Assembly (NCBI RefSeq): GCF_030409415.1
Contig: NZ_JAUFPW010000012.1
Coordinates: 186,001-250,000 of the forward strand
Length of the DNA stretch: 64,000 bases
Origin: Pedobacter aquatilis
Lineage (GTDB): Bacteria > Bacteroidota > Bacteroidia > Sphingobacteriales > Sphingobacteriaceae
Direction: 5' to 3'
Shown here: positions 32,408-41,036 of the stretch, one piece after another
Numbering within the stretch: the stretch's first letter is position 1
How the letters are laid out: every line of letters begins with the position of its first letter
The notes under the pieces: generated by a model
The model's database searches: none
Told to the model about the DNA's origin: nothing
What the model saw: only the letters and a program-made list of their open reading frames with translations
Translations under genes and position numbers: made by a program

Positions 32408-34231
32408 ATGGCACATACTTTTCATATCCCGGTACTAGGTTTGGCTTATTCTATAGACACACCGCTCAAAGTTGCAAAATTTGGCATTTCATCTGTTGTA
32501 TCTATCGTTGATGATGAACTTTGCGAAAGAATGCGGCAGTACCATGCTGAGCTGAATGACGAAATTTTTGTAGGTATTTTAAAGTCCGAAAACGATTTCC
32601 GTGCTAAAAGAATAACTGCATATCTCAATTTGATAAAAAAAATAGTGGATAAGCAAATAGATGCGATCAGAAATCAAAAATTTGAACCAGAGGAAGATAT
32701 TATCAAGTATTTTGAATTACTGCCTCAGACAGCGCCTTTAAAAATTGTTTATGAATTGATGTTAGCTGAAAAATCACCTGCAAGGAGAAAAACGCTCCAA
32801 AAGCAGCTAAGAAACGAAATTAAACCGGGCAGGATTGATGTTAACATCATGGCGAAAGTTGATAAAATCAACTTCATTAAAGGCATTAATTCCGGGCTTG
32901 AAAATAGTGATGCTTTGGCCGCTTTGAGGGGATTTGCCAACAGTAATCTGAATTCAGCTGTAGTGATTTCTGCCGGTTTAAATCCGAGGTTATACAGCTA
33001 TCTGGAAACATTTGAAGATTTTTATCCAACCGGGAGTGGAGTGTGTCATAAACAAATTATTTTAAAAGTCAGCGATTTCAGGTCTGCAAATGTTCAGGCA
33101 AAACTGCTCGCTAAGAAAGGTTTGTGGGTCAGCGAATTCAGGATTGAATCAGGTTTGAACTGTGGTGGTCATGCTTTTGCAACCGAAGGGTTACTACTTG
33201 GACCGATTTTGCGCGAGTTTAAAAACTCGAGGGAGGCACTGCATAATGATTTGCTCCCAATTTACACAGGCGCCTTAAATTTAAAAGGAATACACGATAA
33301 TTTTATACCTGAGCAAAGAATAACAGCGCAAGGGGGAATTGGAACTGCAGGTGAACAAAATTATTTAATGGAAAATTACGGCCTTGATGCAACAGGTTGG
33401 GGGAGTCCTTTCTTGTTGGTTGATGAGGCAACAAGTGTTGATAGCGACACTTTAAACCAACTTGTTATCGCGACTGAAGATGATTTTTATTTAAGCAATT
33501 CATCTCCACTCGGCGTACCCTTCAATAATTTCAGAAAAAGTTCAGTAGAAACAGAAAGAATGGAGCGAATAGCTAAAAACCGTCCGGGTAGTCCGTGCAC
33601 CAAAAAGTACCTGTGCAGCAACACTGAATTTACTACAGAACCGATTTGCACGGCATCAAGAAAATACCAAAACCTGAAAATTAAATCGCTCGAATCCTCA
33701 AATTTATCAGCAATTGAATTAAGCAGACAAATTGATTCCGTTACCGAAAAAATATGTCTTTGCGAGGGTTTGTGTAGTTCCACTTACATCAAATACAACT
33801 TACTAAAACCAAAAGAAAGTAAAGCCATAAGTATTTGTCCGGGGCCAAACCTGGCTTATTTTTCGAAAAAATACACATTAAAAGAAATGATTGACAACAT
33901 CTATGGTAGAATTAATTTGCTTGATGGTATTCACAGGCCAAATCTATTTACCAAAGAGTTAAAATTATACATAGACTACTTTAATAAAGAAGTTGAAAAC
34001 TTTAGTAATGGTATCTTCAACGTGGTTCAAACCAATAAAAAAATCGATTACCTGAAAAAATTCTATAATCAGCTTCAGCAAGGAGTAGACTATTATCGCA
34101 GCAGCATTGAAAAGGCCGATGCCAATTTAAAAGTATGGAGTCAGGAGCAGATCTCTTTATTTGAAAAAGCAGTCATGCAAATAGGTGATTTAACACCTCA
34201 ATTGTTAAATTTGTGCAGTAAGTCGGAGTAA
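32408..34231 (+). CDS. Uncharacterised nitronate monooxygenase-like protein with Cys clusters
   Basis: 607 residues from the ATG at 32408 (MAHTFHIPVLGLAYSIDTPL). The first 380 residues look like an FMN TIM barrel of the nitronate monooxygenase group: IDTPLKVAKFGISSVVSIVD at the start, then GGHAFATEGLLLGPIL and ITAQGGIGTAGEQNYLMENY. The remainder is unusual: Cys pairs near 397 (CTKKYLC), 415, and 450-456 (CLCEGLC), then a helical tail. These could hold an Fe-S or metal centre (inference). It lies 24 bp before the FixL-like kinase and is probably in its operon, which argues for a role under low oxygen. Confidence 0.75.
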   Translation: MAHTFHIPVLGLAYSIDTPLKVAKFGISSVVSIVDDELCERMRQYHAELNDEIFVGILKSENDFRAKRITAYLNLIKKIVDKQIDAIRNQKFEPEEDIIKYFELLPQTAPLKIVYELMLAEKSPARRKTLQKQLRNEIKPGRIDVNIMAKVDKINFIKGINSGLENSDALAALRGFANSNLNSAVVISAGLNPRLYSYLETFEDFYPTGSGVCHKQIILKVSDFRSANVQAKLLAKKGLWVSEFRIESGLNCGGHAFATEGLLLGPILREFKNSREALHNDLLPIYTGALNLKGIHDNFIPEQRITAQGGIGTAGEQNYLMENYGLDATGWGSPFLLVDEATSVDSDTLNQLVIATEDDFYLSNSSPLGVPFNNFRKSSVETERMERIAKNRPGSPCTKKYLCSNTEFTTEPICTASRKYQNLKIKSLESSNLSAIELSRQIDSVTEKICLCEGLCSSTYIKYNLLKPKESKAISICPGPNLAYFSKKYTLKEMIDNIYGRINLLDGIHRPNLFTKELKLYIDYFNKEVENFSNGIFNVVQTNKKIDYLKKFYNQLQQGVDYYRSSIEKADANLKVWSQEQISLFEKAVMQIGDLTPQLLNLCSKSE

Positions 34232-34255
34232 AAATCCAGCTAACACAGCGTTTAT

Positions 34256-35449
34256 ATGGAAAGAGCAAGGTTACTGAGTGCGATAATAGAAAATGCAATT
34301 GATGGTATTATTACGATCGACGATAGGGGAATTATCGAACATGTTAATCCTGCAGCGCTTAAACTTTTCGGCTTTGAAAACGGTGAGTTAATCGGTAAAA
34401 ATGTGTCGGTTTTAATGCCTATGCCAGACAAAGAAAAGCATGATTCCTACATAAAACACTATAACGATACCGGTCAAAAACGCATCATTGGCATTGGCAG
34501 AGAGGTAACCGGACAAAGGAAAGATGGCTCTACCTTCCCTTTTCGTCTAGGTGTTAGCGAAGTTAAATTTAGTGACCGTAAAATATATACGGGCTTTATT
34601 CACGATTTAAGTAAGCTTAAAGAAAATGAAGCCCGGATTTTAAGTTATACAGAGCAACTGGAAGATAGAATTAGGGAACGCACGCAAGATTTGGTTAAAC
34701 TGGTTTCGGAACTTCAATCGGCAAAGGAACACGTTAATGCTCTTTTTGAAAAAGAAAAAGAACTAAATCAGTTAAAAACCCGGTTTGTTTCAATGGCTTC
34801 TCACGAATTCAGAACACCTTTGAGTTCAATACAGCTATCGGCAACATTAATTGATAAGTATAATCCAAAACGCGATACCGAAAATATCGAAAAACATACT
34901 GGTAAAATTAAAAACGCAGTAGGTAACCTTACCACAATTCTCAACGATTTTCTGTCTCTTGAAAAATTAGAAGCCGGAAGAGTTGAGGTTAATCCATGCT
35001 GGTTTAATGTTGTTCGTTTCGCTGAAGAAATTGTTGAAGAAATGCAGCTAATCAGCAAACAGGATCAGCATATTATTTATGAACATAAAGGAACCTCAGC
35101 AGAGGTGAACTTAGATAACAACCTTTTAAAAAACTGTATAATTAACCTAATCTCAAATGCGGTGAAATATTCAGGAGAAAATACGATGATCCAGTTTAAC
35201 AGCGCTTTAATGGATAACGAATTAATAATTGAAGTAAAAGACAATGGAATTGGTATTCCTGAGGCCGACCAGCAAAACCTTTTCGAACCATTTTTTAGAG
35301 CCCACAATACCGGTAGCATTCCGGGAACCGGACTCGGCTTAAACATTGTTAAACGGTATATTTCTTTAATGCAAGGTGAGGTATCTTTGGAAAGCGCACA
35401 AAATATTGGCACCACAATCCGCCTGAAAATTCCTTTTACAAATCAATAA
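34256..35449 (+). CDS. FixL-like haem-PAS oxygen-sensor histidine kinase
   Basis: 397 residues. The PAS domain (about 5-120) contains KHDSYIKHYN...IIGIGREVTG: His62 and Arg82 are 20 residues apart, like His200 and Arg220 of Bradyrhizobium FixL, the haem ligand and the oxygen-contacting Arg. Next come a coiled coil, the H-box MASHEFRTPLSS, DNGIGI and GTGLGL. It is soluble. Low oxygen should activate autophosphorylation and transfer to the regulator encoded 13 bp downstream. The domain assignment is strong; haem binding is inferred from the conserved residues. Confidence 0.93.
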   Translation: MERARLLSAIIENAIDGIITIDDRGIIEHVNPAALKLFGFENGELIGKNVSVLMPMPDKEKHDSYIKHYNDTGQKRIIGIGREVTGQRKDGSTFPFRLGVSEVKFSDRKIYTGFIHDLSKLKENEARILSYTEQLEDRIRERTQDLVKLVSELQSAKEHVNALFEKEKELNQLKTRFVSMASHEFRTPLSSIQLSATLIDKYNPKRDTENIEKHTGKIKNAVGNLTTILNDFLSLEKLEAGRVEVNPCWFNVVRFAEEIVEEMQLISKQDQHIIYEHKGTSAEVNLDNNLLKNCIINLISNAVKYSGENTMIQFNSALMDNELIIEVKDNGIGIPEADQQNLFEPFFRAHNTGSIPGTGLGLNIVKRYISLMQGEVSLESAQNIGTTIRLKIPFTNQ

Positions 35450-35462
35450 TTTTCCATTTTAA

Positions 35463-36494
35463 ATGAGCAAAAAAGTTCTGATAATTGAAGACAACGATGA
35501 TATCCGCGACAGCACAGCTGAAATTTTGGAGCTTGCGGGATATAAAACCTTTACCGCTGTTAACGGTAAAATCGGTGTAGATTCAGCCATTAAAAATCAT
35601 CCGGATCTTATTTTGTGTGATATTATGATGCCTGAATTAGATGGCTATGGCGTGTTGTACCTCTTGCATAAAAACCCGCAAACGGCTTCCATCCCCTTTA
35701 TCTTTATTACTGCAAAAAGCGAAAGGGCTGATATGCGAAAAGGTATGGAAATGGGTGCTGATGATTATCTAACCAAACCTTTTGATGATATCGAATTGCT
35801 AAAAGCGATTGAAGGCAGGTTGAAAAAATCAACAACAAGCGGTAAATTTAACCACCAATATAGCGATACACAAACACTATTTGCTGATTTGATTAAAAAA
35901 GGAAAAATTAGAATTTTAGCCAATAAGCAAATCATTTACATAGAAGAAGACCAGCCTACGCACGTTTACTTCGTAAAAAAAGGACAGGTAAAAACCTACA
36001 AAAGGTTTAAAGATGGACGTGAGTTATCGTCCGCGCTCTACCAGCCTGGCGATTTTTTTGGTTATGAAAGTCTGTTTACAGAAACCCCTTACCAGGATAA
36101 TGCGGCTACGCTTGCCGATAGTGAAATCATCTTGATACCCAAAACGGAATTTATCGACTATCTCTATCAACACCAGCCCATTTCGGCTGCATTTATTAGA
36201 CTTCTATCTGGCAATATTCGCGATAAGGAAAATCAAATGTTGCAGCTGGCTTATTTTTCAGTACGTAAGAGGGTTGCAGATGCACTAATCCAGGTTGCGG
36301 AGAAATTTGATTCAATAGCAGATGACAAATCCACTATTAAAATCTCCAGAGATGATTTAGCCGCAATTGTGGGTACCGCAAGCGAGACGGTTAGTAGAAT
36401 GCTCGCTGATTTTAAGGAAGAGAAACTGATAGAAAAAAGTGGTAATGCTATTAAAATCTTCTCGATAGATAAATTAAAAAATATCAAGCATTAA
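35463..36494 (+). CDS. Response regulator fused to a Crp/Fnr module
   Basis: 343 residues. The receiver domain covers 1-120, with phospho-acceptor D53 (CDIMMP) and the switch Lys in LTKPFDD. A Crp beta roll is at about 140-250 (DQPTHVYFVKKGQVKTYKRF, PGDFFGYESLF) and a Crp/Fnr helix-turn-helix at about 300-320 (ISRDDLAAIVGTASETVSRML). It has no Fe-S cysteines. In rhizobia FixL acts on FixJ, which then induces FixK; this one chain combines the receiver and the FixK-type DNA-binding part. Likely targets are the TGAT-N4-ATCA boxes at 36520 and 40939. Confidence 0.93.
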   Translation: MSKKVLIIEDNDDIRDSTAEILELAGYKTFTAVNGKIGVDSAIKNHPDLILCDIMMPELDGYGVLYLLHKNPQTASIPFIFITAKSERADMRKGMEMGADDYLTKPFDDIELLKAIEGRLKKSTTSGKFNHQYSDTQTLFADLIKKGKIRILANKQIIYIEEDQPTHVYFVKKGQVKTYKRFKDGRELSSALYQPGDFFGYESLFTETPYQDNAATLADSEIILIPKTEFIDYLYQHQPISAAFIRLLSGNIRDKENQMLQLAYFSVRKRVADALIQVAEKFDSIADDKSTIKISRDDLAAIVGTASETVSRMLADFKEEKLIEKSGNAIKIFSIDKLKNIKH

Positions 36495-36519
36495 TTTTTG
36501 AGCTAAAAAAAATCATTCC

Positions 36520-36584
36520 TGATCAAAATCACTTTTTAAGGTGACTCACCTCAGGGCTGCTGCCCTAAACAAACGATAGTTTTG
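36520..36584 (+). promoter_or_regulatory. FNR/FixK-type box and promoter
   Basis: TGATCAAAATCA (36520-36531) is a perfect TGAT-N4-ATCA palindrome and continues CTTTTTAAGG. The -7 element TAGTTTTG (TANNTTTG) is at 36577-36584. Box centre to the end of the -7 element is 58.5 bp, the same as before ccoNO, placing the box near -65. Confidence 0.75.
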
Positions 36585-36602
36585 AGCACTAAAAATTTGT
36601 TT

Positions 36603-37034
36603 ATGAAAGCAATCGCTTATAACATTAAGCCCGATGAAAAAGAATGCCTGGTACTTGCCAATCATAAAAAGCATGATATCACTATAATTGCAAATAGCCT
36701 TTCTTTTGAAACCATAGCATTTGCCGAAGGAAAGGAAACGCTTTTAGTTTTTAACAACGATATTGTTGATGAGCAAATTGTAAATAGGTTAAAAGAATTG
36801 GGCGTTAGATACATAGCAACTTCATCATTTGAAACCGGACACCTTGATTTAAAATCCGCGGCAAAAGCCGGATTAAAAATAGCCAACGTACCACTGAAGG
36901 ATGAGCAAAGTCCTTTAGATAGAATGAATCGGGTCATTAAAAATCTTGATAATTGGTCAGCTGGAAAATGTGTTGGAAGTGCCTGTTGTTGCCAGAATAA
37001 TTGTGGTGTTGTTAAATCATTAAATCAAGAGTGA
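36603..37034 (+). CDS. Stand-alone D-lactate dehydrogenase-like domain with Cys tail
   Basis: 143 residues from the ATG at 36603 (MKAIAYNIKPDEKECLVLAN); the promoter at 36577-36584 rules out an earlier start. Residues 1-110 match the N-terminal half-domain of D-2-hydroxyacid dehydrogenases (ETLLVFNNDIVDEQIVNRL, GVRYIATSSFETGHLDLKSA, GLKIANVPL). The NAD-binding Rossmann domain is absent. The C-terminus carries CVGSACCCQNNC, five cysteines within 12 residues, likely a metal or Fe-S site. The stop codon overlaps the hemN start (TGATG). It is a possible ligand-binding or redox-responsive partner; function unknown. Confidence 0.8.
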   Translation: MKAIAYNIKPDEKECLVLANHKKHDITIIANSLSFETIAFAEGKETLLVFNNDIVDEQIVNRLKELGVRYIATSSFETGHLDLKSAAKAGLKIANVPLKDEQSPLDRMNRVIKNLDNWSAGKCVGSACCCQNNCGVVKSLNQE

Positions 37035-38380
37035 TGGACACGCTAGCATTATTAAAAAAATACAATGTTGCTGCACCCCGCTACACAAGTTATCCAACAG
37101 TGCCTTTTTGGGATGTAGATAAATTTGGGACCGACCACTGGCTTTTTTCAGTTAGGAAGTGTTTTGATAAAAGTAAAAATGATGGGATAAGTTTATACAT
37201 CCATCTTCCCTTTTGCGAGAGTTTATGTACTTATTGCGGCTGCAATACCAGAATAACTAAAAACCATCAAGTAGAAAATCCATACATTGAGGCTTTGCTA
37301 AAAGAATGGCAAATGTATGTTGGAGTTTTGGGCGAAAAACCTAAGATAAAAGAAATTCATTTAGGTGGCGGGACACCAACTTTCTTCAGCGCAGAAAATC
37401 TATCAAAATTAATAAAAGGTATTTTATGGAATAGTGAGCCTACTGCAGATTCCGAATTTTCTTTCGAAGCACATCCCGATAATACCAGCGAGGCGCATTT
37501 ACAAACACTTTACAACCTTGGTTTTCGCCGTTTAAGTTTAGGGATTCAGGATTTTGATGAAAAGGTTCAGCAGATGATCAATCGTTACCAAACGCCACTG
37601 CAGGTTGAACACGTAACCAAACTTGCCCGAAAAATTGGCTACCAGTCTATAAACTTTGATTTAATTTATGGACTTCCGTTTCAAAGCTTAAAAGGTTTGG
37701 AGGAAACGATAAACCAGGTGATTAACTTGAATCCCGATAGGATTGCATTTTACAGCTATGCGCATGTACCATGGCTGAAACCCGGCCAAAGAAGATATAC
37801 AGAACAAGATTTACCCAACAGTAAAATGAAGTTTGAACTGTACAATTTGGGTAAAAGCAAATTACTAAAAGCCGGATTGGAAGAAATCGGGATGGATCAT
37901 TTCGCAAAAAAAAGCGACAGCCTGTTCACCGCTTTGGATCAAAATAATCTGCACCGAAACTTTATGGGCTACACCCATCAGCATACCGCGTTACTTATTG
38001 GTCTGGGTGTTTCATCAATAAGCGATAGCCTAGATGCTTTTGCACAAAATGCTAAAACTGTAGAATCATATCTCGAAAAGATTAACAAGGATAGTTTTGC
38101 AATAGAAAAAGGTCATATTTTAACTGATAGAGATTTAAAAATCCGCAGGCAAATTACAGAAATTATGTGCCGTGGTATGAGCAGCTTTACCAACGGGATT
38201 TCACAATCCATACACCACAAACTTGCACCCCTGATCAACGATGGATTGATTTACTTAAGCGAAAACAGACTCATCGTTAACAATTCCGGTAAACCCTTTT
38301 TAAGAAACATATGTATGGCATTCGATGAGCGGTTGTGGGAAAAAACTCCAGCCACGCAGATGTTTAGCTATTCGATTTAG
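37034..38380 (+). CDS. hemN: Oxygen-independent coproporphyrinogen III oxidase
   Basis: 448 residues. It starts with APRYTSYPTVPFWD, the HemN signature. The radical-SAM cluster motif CESLCTYCGC begins at about residue 61, and LGGGTPTFF follows. It converts coproporphyrinogen III to protoporphyrinogen IX without oxygen, supplying haem for the cbb3 oxidase under microaerobic conditions. It is translationally coupled to the upstream gene and 31 bp before ccoI. Confidence 0.95.
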   Translation: MDTLALLKKYNVAAPRYTSYPTVPFWDVDKFGTDHWLFSVRKCFDKSKNDGISLYIHLPFCESLCTYCGCNTRITKNHQVENPYIEALLKEWQMYVGVLGEKPKIKEIHLGGGTPTFFSAENLSKLIKGILWNSEPTADSEFSFEAHPDNTSEAHLQTLYNLGFRRLSLGIQDFDEKVQQMINRYQTPLQVEHVTKLARKIGYQSINFDLIYGLPFQSLKGLEETINQVINLNPDRIAFYSYAHVPWLKPGQRRYTEQDLPNSKMKFELYNLGKSKLLKAGLEEIGMDHFAKKSDSLFTALDQNNLHRNFMGYTHQHTALLIGLGVSSISDSLDAFAQNAKTVESYLEKINKDSFAIEKGHILTDRDLKIRRQITEIMCRGMSSFTNGISQSIHHKLAPLINDGLIYLSENRLIVNNSGKPFLRNICMAFDERLWEKTPATQMFSYSI

Positions 38381-38411
38381 TATTCAATACAGCATCAAAA
38401 TTTAGGCAAAG

Positions 38412-40796
38412 ATGGAAAAACTATACAAAATTGCTTCCAATGAAATTTGTTACCATTGTGGCGAATTGCTTGATTGCGTCATACATAGCCTTGACAACCA
38501 CGATTTTTGTTGCGCAGGCTGTAAAACCGTCTATAAAATTTTATCAGAAAATAATCTCTGCAATTACTACAGCTACAACGATACGCCCGGGAAAAGGATT
38601 CAAAATAAGCGTCATTTTGAATATTTAGAAGAAGCTTCAATAATTACGCAGTTACTGGATTATCAACATGAAAAAGCAAGCATTATTACCTTCTATATTC
38701 CTGCAATTCATTGTAGTTCTTGCATCTGGCTTTTAGAACATCTCTATAAAATTAACGAAGCAATTTTTTCTTCCAGAATCGATTTTTTAAAGCGCCAGGT
38801 TACCATCGGCTTTAAACATGAAGAAATTTCCCTTAGAAAACTCGTTGAAACTTTGGCAGATATCGGTTACGAACCACTTATTAGTTTGCAAGATGTCGTA
38901 AAAGAGCATGGTAAATCTATAAACAAAACCCTCGTTCAAAAAATTGCTGTTGCCGGTTTTTTAATGGGCAATGTTATGCTTTTCAGTTTTCCGGAATATT
39001 TTGGGCTAAATGGATTTGAATCGCAATTTCAAAAGCTTTTTGGCTGGCTGAATCTAGCATTTTCTATTCCGGCAGCATTGTATTGCGGGAAAGAATATTT
39101 TACATCAGCCATTACAAGTTTAAAACATAAACAAATTAACCTCGATACGCCACTTGCGCTAATTATTACTGTGCTATTTATGCGCACAGCTTTCAACATT
39201 ATTTTTGATAGGGGACCTGGTTTTGCAGATACCCTAACTGGCTTGGTTTTCTTGCTTTTAATGGGTAAATGGGTGAAGCAGCGAACCTACCACCACATAT
39301 CATTTGAAAGAGATTACCGGTCCTACTTCCCCCTTGCGGTAACCAAATTGGAAAACGGTAAAGAAACACCTATTGCGATAGAAAAGATAAAAATTGGAGA
39401 TAGGTTATGGATACGAAACGGAGAAATTGTGCCTGCTGATGCGATTTTAATGAAGGGTGATGCCTGGATGGACATGAGTTTTGTTACCGGGGAATCAGAA
39501 CCAATTGCTAAAATTTTGGGCGAAATTATTTATGCCGGTGGACGGCAAACTGCCCAGGCAATTGAAATTGAAGTGATTAAACCGGTTTCTCAAAGTTATC
39601 TGACTGGTTTATGGAATAATGACAACTATCAGGCTCGCTCAAAAAAACAGACTTTTAATGATAGCATCGCAAAGTATTTCAGTCTGGTCGTTTTCATAAC
39701 TGCTTTTGGTGCAGCGGTCTATTGGCTTTTTGAAAATAATACACAAAAAGCATGGGCCGCATTTACGGCAGTTATTATTGTGGCTTGTCCTTGTGTGCTG
39801 TCCTTAAGTACACCATTTACACTTTCTGCAATTTTATCAATTTTTGATAAAAAAGGATTTTATGTAAAAAATACAGATGCAATTGAAGCATTTGCCGCTT
39901 GCGATACGATAATTTTCGATAAAACAGGAACCTTAACGACCGCGGATAATTCAGAACTATTATTTACGGGTTTTCTCGATTATCACGAACAGGTGCTCGT
40001 TGCATCATTGGTTAGAAATTCTGCCCATACACTCAGCCGGCAAATACTACAAAACCTTTCATGCGCCAATTACCTGCCGGTTTCGAATTACATGGAAATA
40101 CCAGGGAAAGGAATTACTGGCGTTATTCACAATAGCGCGCTATATCTGGGAAATACAGGTGTTTTACCCGAAACGTTAAAAAATATTCAGCATAATGGTG
40201 TTCATTTTGTAATAGATAAAGAATATAAAGGTTGCTTTCAATTAAGGCAACAATGGCGTGAGGGCTTGCCTGAACTGCTGAATCAACTTGCAAAAAACTT
40301 TAAGCTTCATGTTTTGTCTGGTGATACTGACCACGAATATTCGATACTTAAAACTTTATTTCCCGGTAATTCAAGGATAAACTTTAAAGCAAATCCCCAC
40401 CAGAAATTAGAATATGTTTTATCAGAGCAACAGAGAAGTAAGAGCGTTATCATGCTTGGTGATGGATTAAATGATGCAGGCGCATTAAAGCAAAGCGATT
40501 TTGGAATTGCCATTACCGATAACATAAACAATTTTACGCCTGGTTGCGATGCAATCCTAACGGGAAAGAATATTGGCTTGCTCCCAAATTTTGCTGCACT
40601 CAGCCGGGATGGTTTAAAGGTTATTAAAATAAGCTTTGCGATTGCTATCCTATACAACTGTATTGGCATTTATTATGCCGTTCAGGGGACTTTATATCCA
40701 TTAATTGCTGCCGTTTTAATGCCAATAAGCACCATTACAATTATATCTTTTACCTCTGTCGCTACGCATTTTTTCGCCCGTAAAAACAGATTATGA
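38412..40796 (+). CDS. ccoI: Copper-translocating P-type ATPase for cbb3 assembly
   Basis: 794 residues. The N-terminus has Cys pairs (CYHCGELL, CCAGCKTVY) and a second site, HCSSCIWLLEH. Membrane helices follow. The CPC motif is at about 459-461 (ACPCVLSLS), the phosphorylated Asp in DKTGT is at about 503, and GDGLNDAGAL is near the end. This is the FixI/CcoI group that delivers copper for the CcoN binuclear centre. The stop overlaps the ccoS start by 4 bp. Confidence 0.95.
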   Translation: MEKLYKIASNEICYHCGELLDCVIHSLDNHDFCCAGCKTVYKILSENNLCNYYSYNDTPGKRIQNKRHFEYLEEASIITQLLDYQHEKASIITFYIPAIHCSSCIWLLEHLYKINEAIFSSRIDFLKRQVTIGFKHEEISLRKLVETLADIGYEPLISLQDVVKEHGKSINKTLVQKIAVAGFLMGNVMLFSFPEYFGLNGFESQFQKLFGWLNLAFSIPAALYCGKEYFTSAITSLKHKQINLDTPLALIITVLFMRTAFNIIFDRGPGFADTLTGLVFLLLMGKWVKQRTYHHISFERDYRSYFPLAVTKLENGKETPIAIEKIKIGDRLWIRNGEIVPADAILMKGDAWMDMSFVTGESEPIAKILGEIIYAGGRQTAQAIEIEVIKPVSQSYLTGLWNNDNYQARSKKQTFNDSIAKYFSLVVFITAFGAAVYWLFENNTQKAWAAFTAVIIVACPCVLSLSTPFTLSAILSIFDKKGFYVKNTDAIEAFAACDTIIFDKTGTLTTADNSELLFTGFLDYHEQVLVASLVRNSAHTLSRQILQNLSCANYLPVSNYMEIPGKGITGVIHNSALYLGNTGVLPETLKNIQHNGVHFVIDKEYKGCFQLRQQWREGLPELLNQLAKNFKLHVLSGDTDHEYSILKTLFPGNSRINFKANPHQKLEYVLSEQQRSKSVIMLGDGLNDAGALKQSDFGIAITDNINNFTPGCDAILTGKNIGLLPNFAALSRDGLKVIKISFAIAILYNCIGIYYAVQGTLYPLIAAVLMPISTITIISFTSVATHFFARKNRL

Positions 40797-40975
40797 ACAT
40801 ACTTTACTTTCTGGTTGGTTGTAGTGTACTTATGGCAGTAATATTTTTGGCAGCTTTTTTCTGGGCATCAAAAACGGGTCAGCATGATGATGTTTATACT
40901 CCTGGTGTTAGAATTCTTTTCGATGATGAAGATAAAACTGATGAAAATCACTTTTCAAGGCAATCATCATCATAA
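40793..40975 (+). CDS. ccoS: cbb3 oxidase maturation protein CcoS
   Basis: 60 residues: one N-terminal membrane span (LYFLVGCSVLMAVIFLAAFFWA), then the CcoS-type KTGQHDDVYTPGVRILFDD with a short acidic tail. CcoS is needed for cofactor insertion into cbb3. The 3' end of the gene carries the FNR-type box for ccoNO (40939-40950). Confidence 0.9.
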   Translation: MNILYFLVGCSVLMAVIFLAAFFWASKTGQHDDVYTPGVRILFDDEDKTDENHFSRQSSS

Positions 40976-41003
40976 TTGGGATCCCACCACTCCAATACCT
41001 TTG
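40939..41003 (+). promoter_or_regulatory. FNR/FixK-type box and promoter of ccoNO
   Basis: TGATGAAAATCA (40939-40950), a perfect TGAT-N4-ATCA palindrome followed by CTTTTCAAGG, nearly identical to the box at 36520. The -7 element TACCTTTG (TANNTTTG) is at 40996-41003, 34 bp before the ccoNO ATG. Box-to-(-7) distance is again 58.5 bp. The box lies within the ccoS coding region. Confidence 0.75.
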
Positions 41004-41036
41004 CGACACTAATACTAACAAACCTTTCTTATCTAT

